Origin: DATCSE01 sp036568605
GTDB lineage: Bacteria > Pseudomonadota > Gammaproteobacteria > Burkholderiales > Burkholderiaceae_C
Reading direction: 5' to 3'
Length of the DNA: 12,430 nt
Assembly (NCBI GenBank): GCA_036568605.1
Contig: DATCSE010000309.1
Span: forward strand, 1 to 12,430
In this document: positions 1 through 6,903 of the stretch, in pieces
Layout: the number at the start of each line of letters is the position of its first letter
Numbering within the stretch: the stretch's first letter is position 1
The notes under the pieces: generated by a model
The model's database searches: none
What the model saw: only the letters and a program-made list of their open reading frames with translations
What the model was told of the DNA's origin: nothing
Program-made: the position numbers and the translations under genes

Positions 1-965
1 ACGCTGCGGTGCTGCGGCCGTCGCTGGTGTTCGGCCCGGGCAGCCAGAGCGCGACGCTGTTCGCCACGATCGCGAGCCTGCCGCTGATCTCGCTGCCCGG
101 CCGCGGACGGCAGGCGGTGCAGCCGATCCACGTGTTCGAGCTGGCCGAGGCGGCGGTGCGCCTGCTCGAGCAGGCCGCACCGTGCCGCGGCGTCTACACG
201 CTGGGCGGCGCCGCCGCGCTGAGCTACCGCGAGATGCTCGCGCAGTACCGCGACGCACTGCAGCTGGCCGCGCCGCTGTGGCTGCCGCTGCCGATGCCGC
301 TGATGCGTGTGGCCGCCTGGGCCGCCGAGGCGCTGCCGCAGAAGGTGTTCTGCCGCGACACGATCGCGATGCTGGAGCGCGGCAGCGTGCCGGCCGACAA
401 CGCCGCGCCGCGCCTGCTCGGCCGCACGCCGAGCAGCCTCGCGCACGGCCTCGCGGTCACGCCGCCGAAGGGCTGGATCGATCTGCGCGTCGAGATGCCG
501 GCGCCGGTCGCGCTGGCGCTGCGCCTGTCCATCGTCGCGATGTGGTGGATCACCGCGCTGATCACGACGCTGATGCCGCAGGCCTCCGGCGTGCTGCGCC
601 TGCTCGCGCGCTGCGGCTTCGAAGGCCGTGCCGGCGTGCTGATGATGGTCGCGTCGTGCACGCTGAATGCCGTGCTGGGCGCACTGCTGCTGCGTCGGCC
701 CCCGCCCTGGGTCTGGCCGCTGCAGATCGTCGCCGTGCTGGGCTACACGCTGACCGCCGCGCTGAACATGCCCGAGCTCGCGATCGACCATTGCGGCCCG
801 CTGCTGAAAAACGTGCCGCTGATCGCGCTGATGCTGGTGCTGTGGCTCGCGCCGGCGCGGCGCGATGCCATCGTTGTCGCGGCCGCGCACCGGATGCCGC
901 TGCGGCCTGCGTACGCAGGTCGCGGTGCGCACGAGCGTGCCGCGTTGCGCATCGCCCGGGACTGA
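1..965 (+). CDS. SDR/epimerase-like protein with C-terminal DoxX-like membrane domain (5' partial)
   Basis: The frame is open from base 3, so the start and the N-terminal nucleotide-binding part (GxxGxxG) lie outside the window; 320 residues are visible. The first stretch, LRPSLVFGPG followed by a PGRG...VQPIHV segment, is the C-terminal half of an atypical (extended) SDR of the NAD(P)-dependent epimerase type, where these elements line the substrate pocket. From about residue 165 the protein turns hydrophobic, with about four predicted membrane segments (one contains AMWWITALI, another LIALMLVLWLAP), matching the DoxX-like domain often fused to such SDRs. The probable role is a membrane-anchored NAD(P)H-dependent oxidoreductase or epimerase; the substrate is unknown. 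The last about 20 residues are Arg/Ala-rich and not conserved-looking. An 81-bp GC-rich gap follows, with a 6-bp hairpin at 999-1012 but no T-run. The family call is firm; the function is not. Confidence 0.8.
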   Translation, partial: AAVLRPSLVFGPGSQSATLFATIASLPLISLPGRGRQAVQPIHVFELAEAAVRLLEQAAPCRGVYTLGGAAALSYREMLAQYRDALQLAAPLWLPLPMPLMRVAAWAAEALPQKVFCRDTIAMLERGSVPADNAAPRLLGRTPSSLAHGLAVTPPKGWIDLRVEMPAPVALALRLSIVAMWWITALITTLMPQASGVLRLLARCGFEGRAGVLMMVASCTLNAVLGALLLRRPPPWVWPLQIVAVLGYTLTAALNMPELAIDHCGPLLKNVPLIALMLVLWLAPARRDAIVVAAAHRMPLRPAYAGRGAHERAALRIARD

Positions 966-1035
966 TCCGGACGATGGCCGCGCGCGCCGCGCCGGCATCG
1001 GCGCGTGCGCCGCGGCACCGGGGCGTCGGTCTGCT

Positions 1036-1041
1036 AAGGTG
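1036..1041 (+). promoter_or_regulatory. Shine-Dalgarno site of the antiporter gene
   Basis: AAGGTG lies 5 nt before the GTG at 1047 (AAGG ends 7 nt before it). A TAA stop in the same reading frame sits at 1035-1037, so no longer start is possible and GTG 1047 is the most upstream candidate. Confidence 0.7.
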
Positions 1042-1046
1042 CCCCG

Positions 1047-2516
1047 GTGCACACCTTGAATCTGCTGATGCTGGCCGGCGGGCTGCTGGTGTTCACGAGC
1101 CTGCTGGCCGGCGTGTTGTCGGCGCGGCTCGGGCTGCCGTTCCTGCTGGTGTTCCTGATCGCCGGGATGCTGACCGGCGTCGATGGTCCGCTGGGCGTGA
1201 CGTTCGACAGCGTGCCGATCGCCGCGGCGATCGGCAATGTCGCGCTGGCGCTGATCCTGCTCGAGGGCGGCGCCAGCACGCGCATGCAGACGTTCCGGCG
1301 CGGCGCTTGGCCCGGCGTGTTGCTGGCCACGGTTGGCGTGCTGGTGACGGCGGGGCTGGTGGCGGCCGTCGCGATGTGGGCGCTGAAGCTGGACTGGCAC
1401 TACGGCTTGCTGCTCGGCGCGATCGTCGGATCGACCGATGCGGCGGCGGTGTTCTCGACGCTGCGCCAGACCGGCGTGCGGCTCCACGACAAGGTCACCG
1501 CGACGCTGGAGATCGAGTCCGGCCTGAACGACCCGATGGCGGTGTTCCTGACGCTCGCGCTGACCGCGACGATCCAGGCGCATGCCGGCGTCCGGGAGGT
1601 CGCGCTGCTGTTTGCCGCGCAAGCCGTTTTCGGCACCGCGATCGGCCTGGCCGGCGCGTCCGCGGTGGCCTGGCTGCTGCGCAAGCTGACGCTGCCCGTC
1701 GAGCAGGGCGGCATCGCGTCGCTGATCATCGTCTCGGGCGGGTTCGCGGTGTATGCCGCGTCGGGCCTGCTCGACGGCTCGGGCTTTCTCGCGATCTACC
1801 TGTACGGGCTGCGCCTGCGCGATAGCGCCGAACAGGTGATGCATGCGGCGTCGTCGGCGCTCGACGGTTTTGCCTGGGCCGCGCAGGCGACGCTGTTCCT
1901 GCTGCTGGGCCTGCTTGTGACGCCGCACGAGCTGCTGGGCTCGTTGAATGCGACGATCGCGATCGCGGCGACGCTGATGCTCGTCGCGCGGCCGGTGGCG
2001 GTCTGGCTGTGCCTCGCGCCGCTGGGCTTCAAGTCGCGCCAGATCGGCTTCATCGCGTGGGTCGGGTTGCGCGGCGCGGTGCCTATCGTGCTGGCACTCG
2101 TGCCGCTGATGCGCGGCGTGCCCGGCAGCCCGTATTTCTTCAACGTCACGTTCGCAGTCGTGCTGGCCTCGCTGCTGCTGCAGGGCACGACGCTGGGCCG
2201 GGCCGCGAAGGCGCTGAAGGTCGACGAGCCGCCGCCGCAGGCGCCGCTCGACCAGCGCCCGGTGCACGGCCGGCTCACGCTGGACGCGGAGTTGCCGCTG
2301 GCCGACGTGTTCGAGTTCTTCCAGCTCCCGATGCCCGAGCAGGCCCAGGCCGTGAGCCTGCGCGAGTGGATGGTCGACAGCCTGGCGCGCGACCTGCGTG
2401 AGGGCGACGGCATCGACTGGCACGGCGCGCGCTTCGAGGTCGGCACCTTGCGCGACGGGCAGATCGCGCGGGTGCGGCTGCAGCTGGCGTCGCGGGCCAA
2501 GGTGGCGAACGCATGA
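1047..2516 (+). CDS. NhaP2/CvrA-type K+(Na+)/H+ antiporter
   Basis: A 489-residue inner-membrane cation/proton antiporter of the CPA1 family; relatives exchange K+ or Na+ for H+ and help control cell volume and pH. Residues about 1-385 are a run of hydrophobic helices. Family signatures are GSTDAAAVF (128-136, with D131), ESGLNDPMAVF (157-167, with the ion-site pair N161-D162) and GLRGAVPI (340-347, with R342). After a Pro-rich linker (about 394-400), residues about 403-489 form a soluble domain resembling the CorC/HlyC transporter-associated domain. E. coli CvrA is about 90 residues longer and also carries a TrkA-C (RCK_C) domain; here the linker seems too short for one, so nucleotide or ligand regulation may differ. 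The GTG start is fixed by an in-frame stop just upstream and a good Shine-Dalgarno. The antiporter family is clear; ion preference (K+ or Na+) cannot be read from sequence, so no gene symbol is given. Confidence 0.9.
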   Translation: MHTLNLLMLAGGLLVFTSLLAGVLSARLGLPFLLVFLIAGMLTGVDGPLGVTFDSVPIAAAIGNVALALILLEGGASTRMQTFRRGAWPGVLLATVGVLVTAGLVAAVAMWALKLDWHYGLLLGAIVGSTDAAAVFSTLRQTGVRLHDKVTATLEIESGLNDPMAVFLTLALTATIQAHAGVREVALLFAAQAVFGTAIGLAGASAVAWLLRKLTLPVEQGGIASLIIVSGGFAVYAASGLLDGSGFLAIYLYGLRLRDSAEQVMHAASSALDGFAWAAQATLFLLLGLLVTPHELLGSLNATIAIAATLMLVARPVAVWLCLAPLGFKSRQIGFIAWVGLRGAVPIVLALVPLMRGVPGSPYFFNVTFAVVLASLLLQGTTLGRAAKALKVDEPPPQAPLDQRPVHGRLTLDAELPLADVFEFFQLPMPEQAQAVSLREWMVDSLARDLREGDGIDWHGARFEVGTLRDGQIARVRLQLASRAKVANA

Positions 2517-2524
2517 ACACCTTC

Positions 2525-2620
2525 CCCTCACCCCTGGCCCTCTCCCGCACGCGGGAGAGGGAGACGGGCGCGGGCAGCTTGCTCCCTCTCCCGCTTGCGG
2601 GAGAGGGCCAGGGGTGAGGG
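2525..2620. repeat. 96-bp near-perfect inverted repeat (nested palindrome, REP-like)
   Basis: The left arm 2525-2563 is the reverse complement of the right arm 2582-2620, with one mismatch in 39 positions (2550 against 2595) and an 18-nt spacer. Each arm is itself a hairpin: 2538-2548 pairs with 2551-2561, and 2584-2594 with 2597-2607 (11 bp each, 2-nt loops; core CCCTCTCCCGC). As RNA it can fold either as one long stem or as two short hairpins. The gap to the antiporter stop is 8 nt, and the right arm carries the helicase Shine-Dalgarno. There is no T-run, so it is not a classical intrinsic terminator. CCCTCTCCC/GGGAGAGGG repeats of this kind are, from memory, common dispersed elements in high-GC proteobacteria. 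Possible roles are 3'-end protection of the upstream mRNA, transcript attenuation or control of helicase translation. Confidence 0.85.
2616..2620 (+). promoter_or_regulatory. Helicase ribosome binding site inside the palindrome's right arm
   Basis: GAGGG ends 7 nt before the ATG at 2628 and is the only good Shine-Dalgarno nearby, which supports ATG 2628 over the TTG at 2595. It is the terminal part of the right arm and is fully complementary to CCCTC at 2525-2529, so in the long-stem fold it would be base-paired; in the two-hairpin fold it would be free. Confidence 0.6.
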
Positions 2621-2627
2621 TCGTCCG

Positions 2628-5228
2628 ATGAGCGCGGTGGTGGAACGCAGCGACGAACGCACACCCGCGCTGCACGAGCGCTGGTTCGCGCGCCAGGGCT
2701 GGACACCGTTCCCGTTCCAGCGCGAAGTCTGGGACGCGATGCGCGCCGGCCGCAGCGGCTTGCTGCATGCGACCACCGGCGCCGGCAAGACCTACGCGGT
2801 CTGGTTCGGTGCGCTGGCCCGCGCCGAGGCGCTGGGCATCGCGGTCACGCCGCGCGGCGCCACGACGACAACACGAGCCGCGCCGCCACTGGGTGTGCTG
2901 TGGCTGACGCCCATGCGTGCGCTCGCCGCCGACTCGGCGCGCGCGCTGCGGCGCCCGCTGACCGACGAGGCCAGCCATTGGACGGTGGGTTTGCGCACCG
3001 GCGACACGCCGGCCGCCGAGCGTGCGCAGCAGGACCGGCGCTTCCCGACCGCGCTCATCACGACGCCCGAATCGCTGAGCCTGATGCTGACCCGCGAGGA
3101 TGCGCGTACCGAGCTGGCGGGCGTGCACACCGTGATCGTCGACGAGTGGCATGAGCTGATGGGCAACAAGCGCGGCGTGCAGGTGCAGCTCGCGCTGGCA
3201 CGGCTGAGGGGCTGGAACCCGGGCCTGGTCACCTGGGGTTTGAGCGCGACGCTGGGCAATCTCGATCAGGCGATGCAGGTGCTGGTAGGCCGCGACGACC
3301 GCGAACCCGACGCCGTGCTCGTGCGCGGCCGCATCGACAAGTCCCTCGTGATCGACACGCTGCTGCCCGAGCACCCGGGCCGCTTCTCGTGGGGCGGCCA
3401 CCTCGGCAAGCAGATGCAGCGGCCGGTGGTCGCCGAGATCGAGAGCGCGTCGACCACGCTGGTGTTCGTCAACGTGCGCTCGCAGGCCGAGATCTGGTAC
3501 CAGCTGCTGCTGCAGGAGCGGCCCGATTGGGCCGGTGCGGTGGCGCTGCACCACGGCTCGCTCGACAAGGACGCGCGCGAGTGGGTCGAGCTCGGGCTGA
3601 AGGAAGGTCGTCTGAAGGCGGTCGTCGCGACCTCGTCGCTGGACCTGGGCGTCGACTTCCTGCCGGTCGAGCGCGTGCTGCAGATCGGCTCGGCGAAAGG
3701 CGTCGCGCGGCTGCTGCAGCGAGCCGGGCGCAGCGGCCACGCGCCCGGCCGGCCCAGCCGCGTGACGCTGGTGCCGACCAACACGCTGGAGCTGGTCGAG
3801 GCGGTGGCGGCGCGGCGCGCAGCGCTCGCCGGCCGCATCGAAAAACGCGCGACGCCCGAGAAGCCGCTGGACGTGCTGGTGCAGCACCTGGTCACCATCG
3901 CACTGGGCGGCGGCTTCACGGCCGACGCGATGTTCGACGAGGTTCGCAGCGCGTATGCCTACCGGCACCTGACGCGTGCCGAGTTCGATTGGGCGGTGGC
4001 CTTCGTCGAAGGCGGCGGCGCGAGCCTCGCCGCGTACCCCGAGTACCACCGCGTCAAGCTCATCGAAGGCGTCTACCGCGTGCCCGATCGCGGCATCGCG
4101 CGGCGCCACAAGCTGCAGATCGGCACCATCGTGTCCGACTCCTCGATGCAGGTGAAGTACCTGAGCGGCGGCAACATCGGCGTGATCGAGGAGGGCTTCA
4201 TCGCGCGGCTGCGCAAGGGCGACTGCTTCGTCTTCGCCGGCCGCACGCTCGAGTACATCCGCACGCAGGAGATGACCGCGTACGTGCGCAAGGCGGTCAA
4301 GCCGCGTGGCCTGATCACGAGCTGGGCCGGCGCGAAGATGCCGCTGTCCAGCGAGCTGGCCGACTCGGTGCTGCAAGTGCTGGCCGGCGTCGCGGAAGGC
4401 GACTTCGCCGATCCCGAGCTGCAGGCCGCGCGGCCGATGCTCGAGACGCAGATCCGCCTGTCCAAGCTGCCCACACCCGAGACGCTGTTGATCGAGCGCT
4501 TCCATTCGCGCGAGGGCCATCACCTGTTCCTCTACCCGTTCGCCGGGCGCAATGCGCACATCGGTCTCGCGAGCCTGCTCGCGTGGCGGCTCGCGAAGGA
4601 CGCGCCGAACACCTTCAGCATCTCGATCAACGACCACGGGCTGGAGCTGCTCAGCGCGCTGCCCATCGACCCGATGCCGCTGCTCGACCAGAGCGCGTAC
4701 AGCGGCGACGCGCTGCTGCACGACGTGCTCGCGAGCCTGAACTCCAGCGAGCTGGCGCGCCGGCGCTTTCGCGAGATCGCGCGTGTCGCCGGGCTGATCT
4801 TCACCGGCTACCCCGGCGCGCCCAAGAGCACGCGCCAGCTGCAGGCCTCGAGCTCGCTGTTCTACGAGGTGTTCGCGAAGTACGATGCCGGCAACCTGCT
4901 GTTGAGTCAGGCGCAGACCGAAGTGCTGAACCAGGAGCTGGACATTGCGCGCCTGGCCGCGGCGCTCCAGCGCATGCGCGGCCAGCGTGTCGAGTTCGCC
5001 GAGCTGGCGGTGCCCAGCCCGTTTGCGTTGCCGCTGATGGTCGAGCGCTTCCGCGAGAAGCTCTCGACCGAGAAGCTGAAGGACCGGCTGGACCGATTGC
5101 TGAAGGACATGGAACTCGCGGCGGACCGTCGAGCCGAAGCCGAGCGAGCCGCCGAGGCCGGCGCCGAGCCGCCCTCGCCGAAGACCATGCGCAAGCCGCG
5201 GCCGCCGAAACGAGAGACGGCGCGGTGA
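2628..5228 (+). CDS. Lhr-family DEXH-box helicase, ligase-associated DNA damage response type
   Basis: An 866-residue superfamily 2 helicase. Studied bacterial Lhr-core enzymes are ATP-driven 3'-to-5' translocases on single-stranded DNA that unwind RNA:DNA or DNA duplexes in repair. Visible motifs: Walker A GAGKT (51-55), the DEXH box DEWH (172-175), motif III SAT (206-208) and motif VI QRAGRSGH (364-371). The region after about 400, including an IFTGYPGAPKSTRQLQASS segment, is the winged-helix and Lhr-core domain typical of the subfamily annotated as 'ligase-associated DNA damage response DEXH box helicase'. The last about 40 residues are charged, Arg/Ala-rich and probably disordered. In many genomes this gene sits with an ATP-dependent DNA ligase, an exonuclease and a phosphoesterase; none is adjacent here. 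A DUF1232 gene follows 28 nt downstream and may share the transcript. ATG 2628 is chosen because the GAGGG site precedes it; an in-frame TTG at 2595 lies inside the repeat. Confidence 0.93.
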   Translation: MSAVVERSDERTPALHERWFARQGWTPFPFQREVWDAMRAGRSGLLHATTGAGKTYAVWFGALARAEALGIAVTPRGATTTTRAAPPLGVLWLTPMRALAADSARALRRPLTDEASHWTVGLRTGDTPAAERAQQDRRFPTALITTPESLSLMLTREDARTELAGVHTVIVDEWHELMGNKRGVQVQLALARLRGWNPGLVTWGLSATLGNLDQAMQVLVGRDDREPDAVLVRGRIDKSLVIDTLLPEHPGRFSWGGHLGKQMQRPVVAEIESASTTLVFVNVRSQAEIWYQLLLQERPDWAGAVALHHGSLDKDAREWVELGLKEGRLKAVVATSSLDLGVDFLPVERVLQIGSAKGVARLLQRAGRSGHAPGRPSRVTLVPTNTLELVEAVAARRAALAGRIEKRATPEKPLDVLVQHLVTIALGGGFTADAMFDEVRSAYAYRHLTRAEFDWAVAFVEGGGASLAAYPEYHRVKLIEGVYRVPDRGIARRHKLQIGTIVSDSSMQVKYLSGGNIGVIEEGFIARLRKGDCFVFAGRTLEYIRTQEMTAYVRKAVKPRGLITSWAGAKMPLSSELADSVLQVLAGVAEGDFADPELQAARPMLETQIRLSKLPTPETLLIERFHSREGHHLFLYPFAGRNAHIGLASLLAWRLAKDAPNTFSISINDHGLELLSALPIDPMPLLDQSAYSGDALLHDVLASLNSSELARRRFREIARVAGLIFTGYPGAPKSTRQLQASSSLFYEVFAKYDAGNLLLSQAQTEVLNQELDIARLAAALQRMRGQRVEFAELAVPSPFALPLMVERFREKLSTEKLKDRLDRLLKDMELAADRRAEAERAAEAGAEPPSPKTMRKPRPPKRETAR

Positions 5229-5256
5229 GCGCGTCGATGGAAAGGAAGACCGACCG

Positions 5257-5661
5257 ATGAACCTGCGTCGCCCCGCCAAGCTGTTCGCGATGAGCCGGCT
5301 CGGCCGCATCCGCGTCTACCTGACGGCGCTGTGGAAGCTGGTGCGGAACCCGCAGACGCCGAAGCCCGCCAAGTGGGTGGCCGGCGCCGTGCTCGCGTAT
5401 GCGCTGAGCCCGATCGACCTGATTCCCGATTTCGTGCCGGTGCTGGGGCTGCTGGACGACGTCGTGATCGTGCCGCTGGGCGTGGCGCTGGCGATCCGGC
5501 TGACCCCGCGGCCGTTGTGGGAGCAGATGCTGCGCGAGGCCGAGGCCGCACCGCTCAAGCTGCCCAAGTTGTGGTCGGGCGCGGTGCTGATCGTGTTGGT
5601 CTGGGTCGCGTTGCTGGCGCTGCTGGTGTGGGCCGGGTGGCGGCTCGCCGGCGGCCTCTGA
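5257..5661 (+). CDS. DUF1232 (YkvA-like) small membrane protein
   Basis: A 134-residue protein with the DUF1232 signature at residues 48-68: YALSPIDLIPDFVPVLG followed by LLDD. In this family the block forms a membrane-associated hairpin; its biochemical role is unknown. A second hydrophobic segment lies at about 108-130 (GAVLIVLVWVALLALLVWAG), so two membrane passes are likely, with a basic N-terminus (Arg/Lys in 4-8 and 14-19) probably cytosolic. The Shine-Dalgarno AAGGAA (5242-5247) ends 9 nt before ATG 5257; a later in-frame ATG at residue 12 has no better site. It lies 28 nt after the helicase stop, consistent with co-transcription, though no functional link between DUF1232 and helicases is established. 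Family assignment is secure; function is open. Confidence 0.88.
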   Translation: MNLRRPAKLFAMSRLGRIRVYLTALWKLVRNPQTPKPAKWVAGAVLAYALSPIDLIPDFVPVLGLLDDVVIVPLGVALAIRLTPRPLWEQMLREAEAAPLKLPKLWSGAVLIVLVWVALLALLVWAGWRLAGGL

Positions 5662-5670
5662 CGGCGAAGG

Positions 5671-5682
5671 CGATGATCATCG
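5671..5682. promoter_or_regulatory. 12-bp perfect palindrome upstream of the SDR gene
   Basis: CGATGATCATCG reads identically on both strands and sits in the 46-bp gap before the SDR gene, 25 bp from its ATG. It is more AT-rich than its surroundings. It could be a dimeric repressor half-site pair or chance; no promoter boxes could be matched with confidence around it. Confidence 0.25.
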
Positions 5683-5707
5683 GTAGCAATCGAAGAAAGG
5701 ATTTGCG

Positions 5708-6499
5708 ATGGACTTGAAGCTCACAGGCAAGCTCGCACTGGTCAGCGGCAGCACCGCCGGGATCGGCCAGGCGATCGCCGCGTCGCTCGCCGCCGAGGGC
5801 GCCGCGGTGATCGTCAACGGGCGCACGCAGGCGTCGGTCGATGCCGCGGTCGCCGCGATGACGCCGGGAACCGGTGGGGCCGTGCTGGGCTATGCCGGCG
5901 ACCTCAGCCAGCCCGATGTCGCCGAGGCGCTGGTGCGCCGGCATCCCGGCATCGACATCCTGGTCAACAACCTCGGCATCTTCGAGCCCAAGCCGTTCGA
6001 GGACATCCCGGATGCGGACTGGCTGCGCTTCTTCGACGTCAACGTGCTCAGCGGCGTGCGGCTCGCCCGCCTGTGCCTGCCCGCGATGCGGCGCAAGAAC
6101 TGGGGGCGCATCCTCTTCATCTCGAGCGAGAGCGCGCTGCAGATCCCCACCGAGATGATCCACTACGGCATGACGAAGACCGCGCAGCTGGCGGTCTCGC
6201 GCGGGCTGGCCGAGGCGGTTGCCGGCACCGGCATCACGGTGAACAGCGTGCTGCCGGGGCCGACCCGCTCGCGCGGCGTCGGCGACTTCGTCCAGGACAT
6301 GGCGCAGCAGGCCAACAAGACTTTCGAACAGGTGGAAGCCGAGTTCTTCAACCACGTGCGCCCGACCTCGCTGATCAAACGCTTCGCGACGACCGAGGAG
6401 GTCGCCTCGCTGGTGACCTACCTCGCGAGTCCGCTGGCGTCGGCGACGACCGGCGCGGCGCTGCGGGTCGATGGCGGCGTCGTGAAGACGGCGTTCTGA
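5708..6499 (+). CDS. SDR-family NAD(P)-dependent oxidoreductase
   Basis: A 263-residue cytosolic classical short-chain dehydrogenase/reductase, the usual length for the family. The Rossmann cofactor motif is SGSTAGIG (13-20). R39, just after the second strand (VIVNGRT), favours NADP(H) by family rule. The NNAG motif appears as NNLG (87-90). The catalytic tetrad is N112, S140, Y153 and K157 (YGMTK). The C-terminal SATTGAALRVDGG stretch is the usual end of the fold. It resembles proteins annotated as 3-oxoacyl-ACP reductase-like, but the substrate cannot be read from sequence; reduction of a ketone or oxidation of a secondary alcohol is the general reaction. The Shine-Dalgarno AAAGG (5696-5700) is 7 nt before ATG 5708. 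A 97-bp gap separates it from the next gene, so the next pair may have its own promoter. Confidence 0.92.
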   Translation: MDLKLTGKLALVSGSTAGIGQAIAASLAAEGAAVIVNGRTQASVDAAVAAMTPGTGGAVLGYAGDLSQPDVAEALVRRHPGIDILVNNLGIFEPKPFEDIPDADWLRFFDVNVLSGVRLARLCLPAMRRKNWGRILFISSESALQIPTEMIHYGMTKTAQLAVSRGLAEAVAGTGITVNSVLPGPTRSRGVGDFVQDMAQQANKTFEQVEAEFFNHVRPTSLIKRFATTEEVASLVTYLASPLASATTGAALRVDGGVVKTAF

Positions 6500-6543
6500 G
6501 TCGTCGTTGACCCGTCGTCTTGGCGGCATGCGTGGCGAATCCT

Positions 6544-6558
6544 TTTGCCGGCGGCAAA
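6544..6558. promoter_or_regulatory. 15-bp palindrome, candidate operator of the small protein-sigma factor pair
   Basis: TTTGCCG and CGGCAAA flank a single central G at 6551, making a perfect 7-bp inverted repeat. It lies 45 bp after the SDR stop and 38 bp before the ATG at 6597, in the longest gap of the plus-strand block apart from the repeat. No T-run follows, so a terminator is unlikely. An operator is an inference; no matching -35/-10 pair was found. Confidence 0.4.
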
Positions 6559-6596
6559 CGTCTGACCCGGTGTGTCCTTCACTGCCGGAGCAGCGC

Positions 6597-6902
6597 ATGC
6601 CCATCACCATCGTTCGCTACACCACGCGGCCCGAGGCCGCGCAGACCAACGCCGACCTGATCTCGCAGGTGTTCGCCGAGCTGGCGGCCCAGGGGCGGGA
6701 CGACCTGCGCTACGCGGCGTTCCGGCTCGGCGACCAGGAGTTCCTGCACCTGTCGCTGGCGCAGGCCCAGCCGTCGCCGCTGCACGGCATCGCGGCGTTC
6801 CGCCGCTTCCGCGAAGGTGTCGAGCAGCGCTGCGTCGAGCCACCGCGTTCGCTGAGCGCCGTGCTCGTCGGCCAGTACCGCCTGCCCGATCTGCTGAGGT
6901 GA
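6597..6902 (+). CDS. Small protein of unknown function coupled to the ECF sigma factor (possible ABM-like fold)
   Basis: A 101-residue soluble protein without a signal peptide or membrane segment. It begins MPITIVRYTTRPEAA and then alternates predicted strands and helices: a helix around NADLISQVFAELAA, then LRYAAFRLG and EFLHLSLA strands, a helix near AFRRFREGVEQRC, and a final SAVLVGQYRL strand. That pattern suggests a ferredoxin-like alpha/beta fold such as the antibiotic-biosynthesis-monooxygenase (ABM) superfamily; this is a fold guess, not a motif match. I recall similar small proteins in many bacteria but cannot assign a function. GGAG (6587-6590) is 6 nt before ATG 6597; an upstream in-frame start at 6507 would add 30 residues unlike the rest and is not used. 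The stop lies 1 nt before the sigma factor ATG, implying translational coupling and a shared role. Confidence 0.75.
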   Translation: MPITIVRYTTRPEAAQTNADLISQVFAELAAQGRDDLRYAAFRLGDQEFLHLSLAQAQPSPLHGIAAFRRFREGVEQRCVEPPRSLSAVLVGQYRLPDLLR

Positions 6903-6903
6903 C

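Noticed and set aside
999..1012. 6-bp GC hairpin after the first gene as an intrinsic terminator
   Set aside because: No T-run follows and short GC hairpins are expected by chance at this composition.
182..1825. A 547-codon plus-strand frame spanning the first gene and the antiporter
   Set aside because: It crosses the intergenic gap, overlaps two conserved membrane proteins and has Arg/Ala-rich composition without motifs.
2538..2607. Repeated CCCTCTCCCGC units as a mini CRISPR array
   Set aside because: Only two units, in inverted rather than direct orientation, without regular spacers or cas genes.
2595..2627. Upstream TTG start for the helicase adding 11 residues
   Set aside because: The extension would be encoded by the repeat arm, has no usable ribosome site and reads as Arg/Gly-rich non-conserved sequence.
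3389..5260. A 623-codon open frame overlapping the helicase in another frame
   Set aside because: Low-complexity Arg/Ala composition and complete overlap with a motif-supported helicase.
6507..6540. TTGACC (6507-6512) as a -35 box for the small protein-sigma pair
   Set aside because: No acceptable -10 box lies 16-18 nt downstream; the nearest candidate, GCGAAT, is 22 nt away.
6507..6596. Upstream start extending the 101-residue protein by 30 residues
   Set aside because: The extension includes Cys/Arg-rich sequence unlike the rest and the palindrome; ATG 6597 has a well-spaced GGAG.
5555..6610. A 351-codon minus-strand frame opposite the SDR gene
   Set aside because: Antisense to an intact SDR with all catalytic residues; the translation shows no conserved motif.
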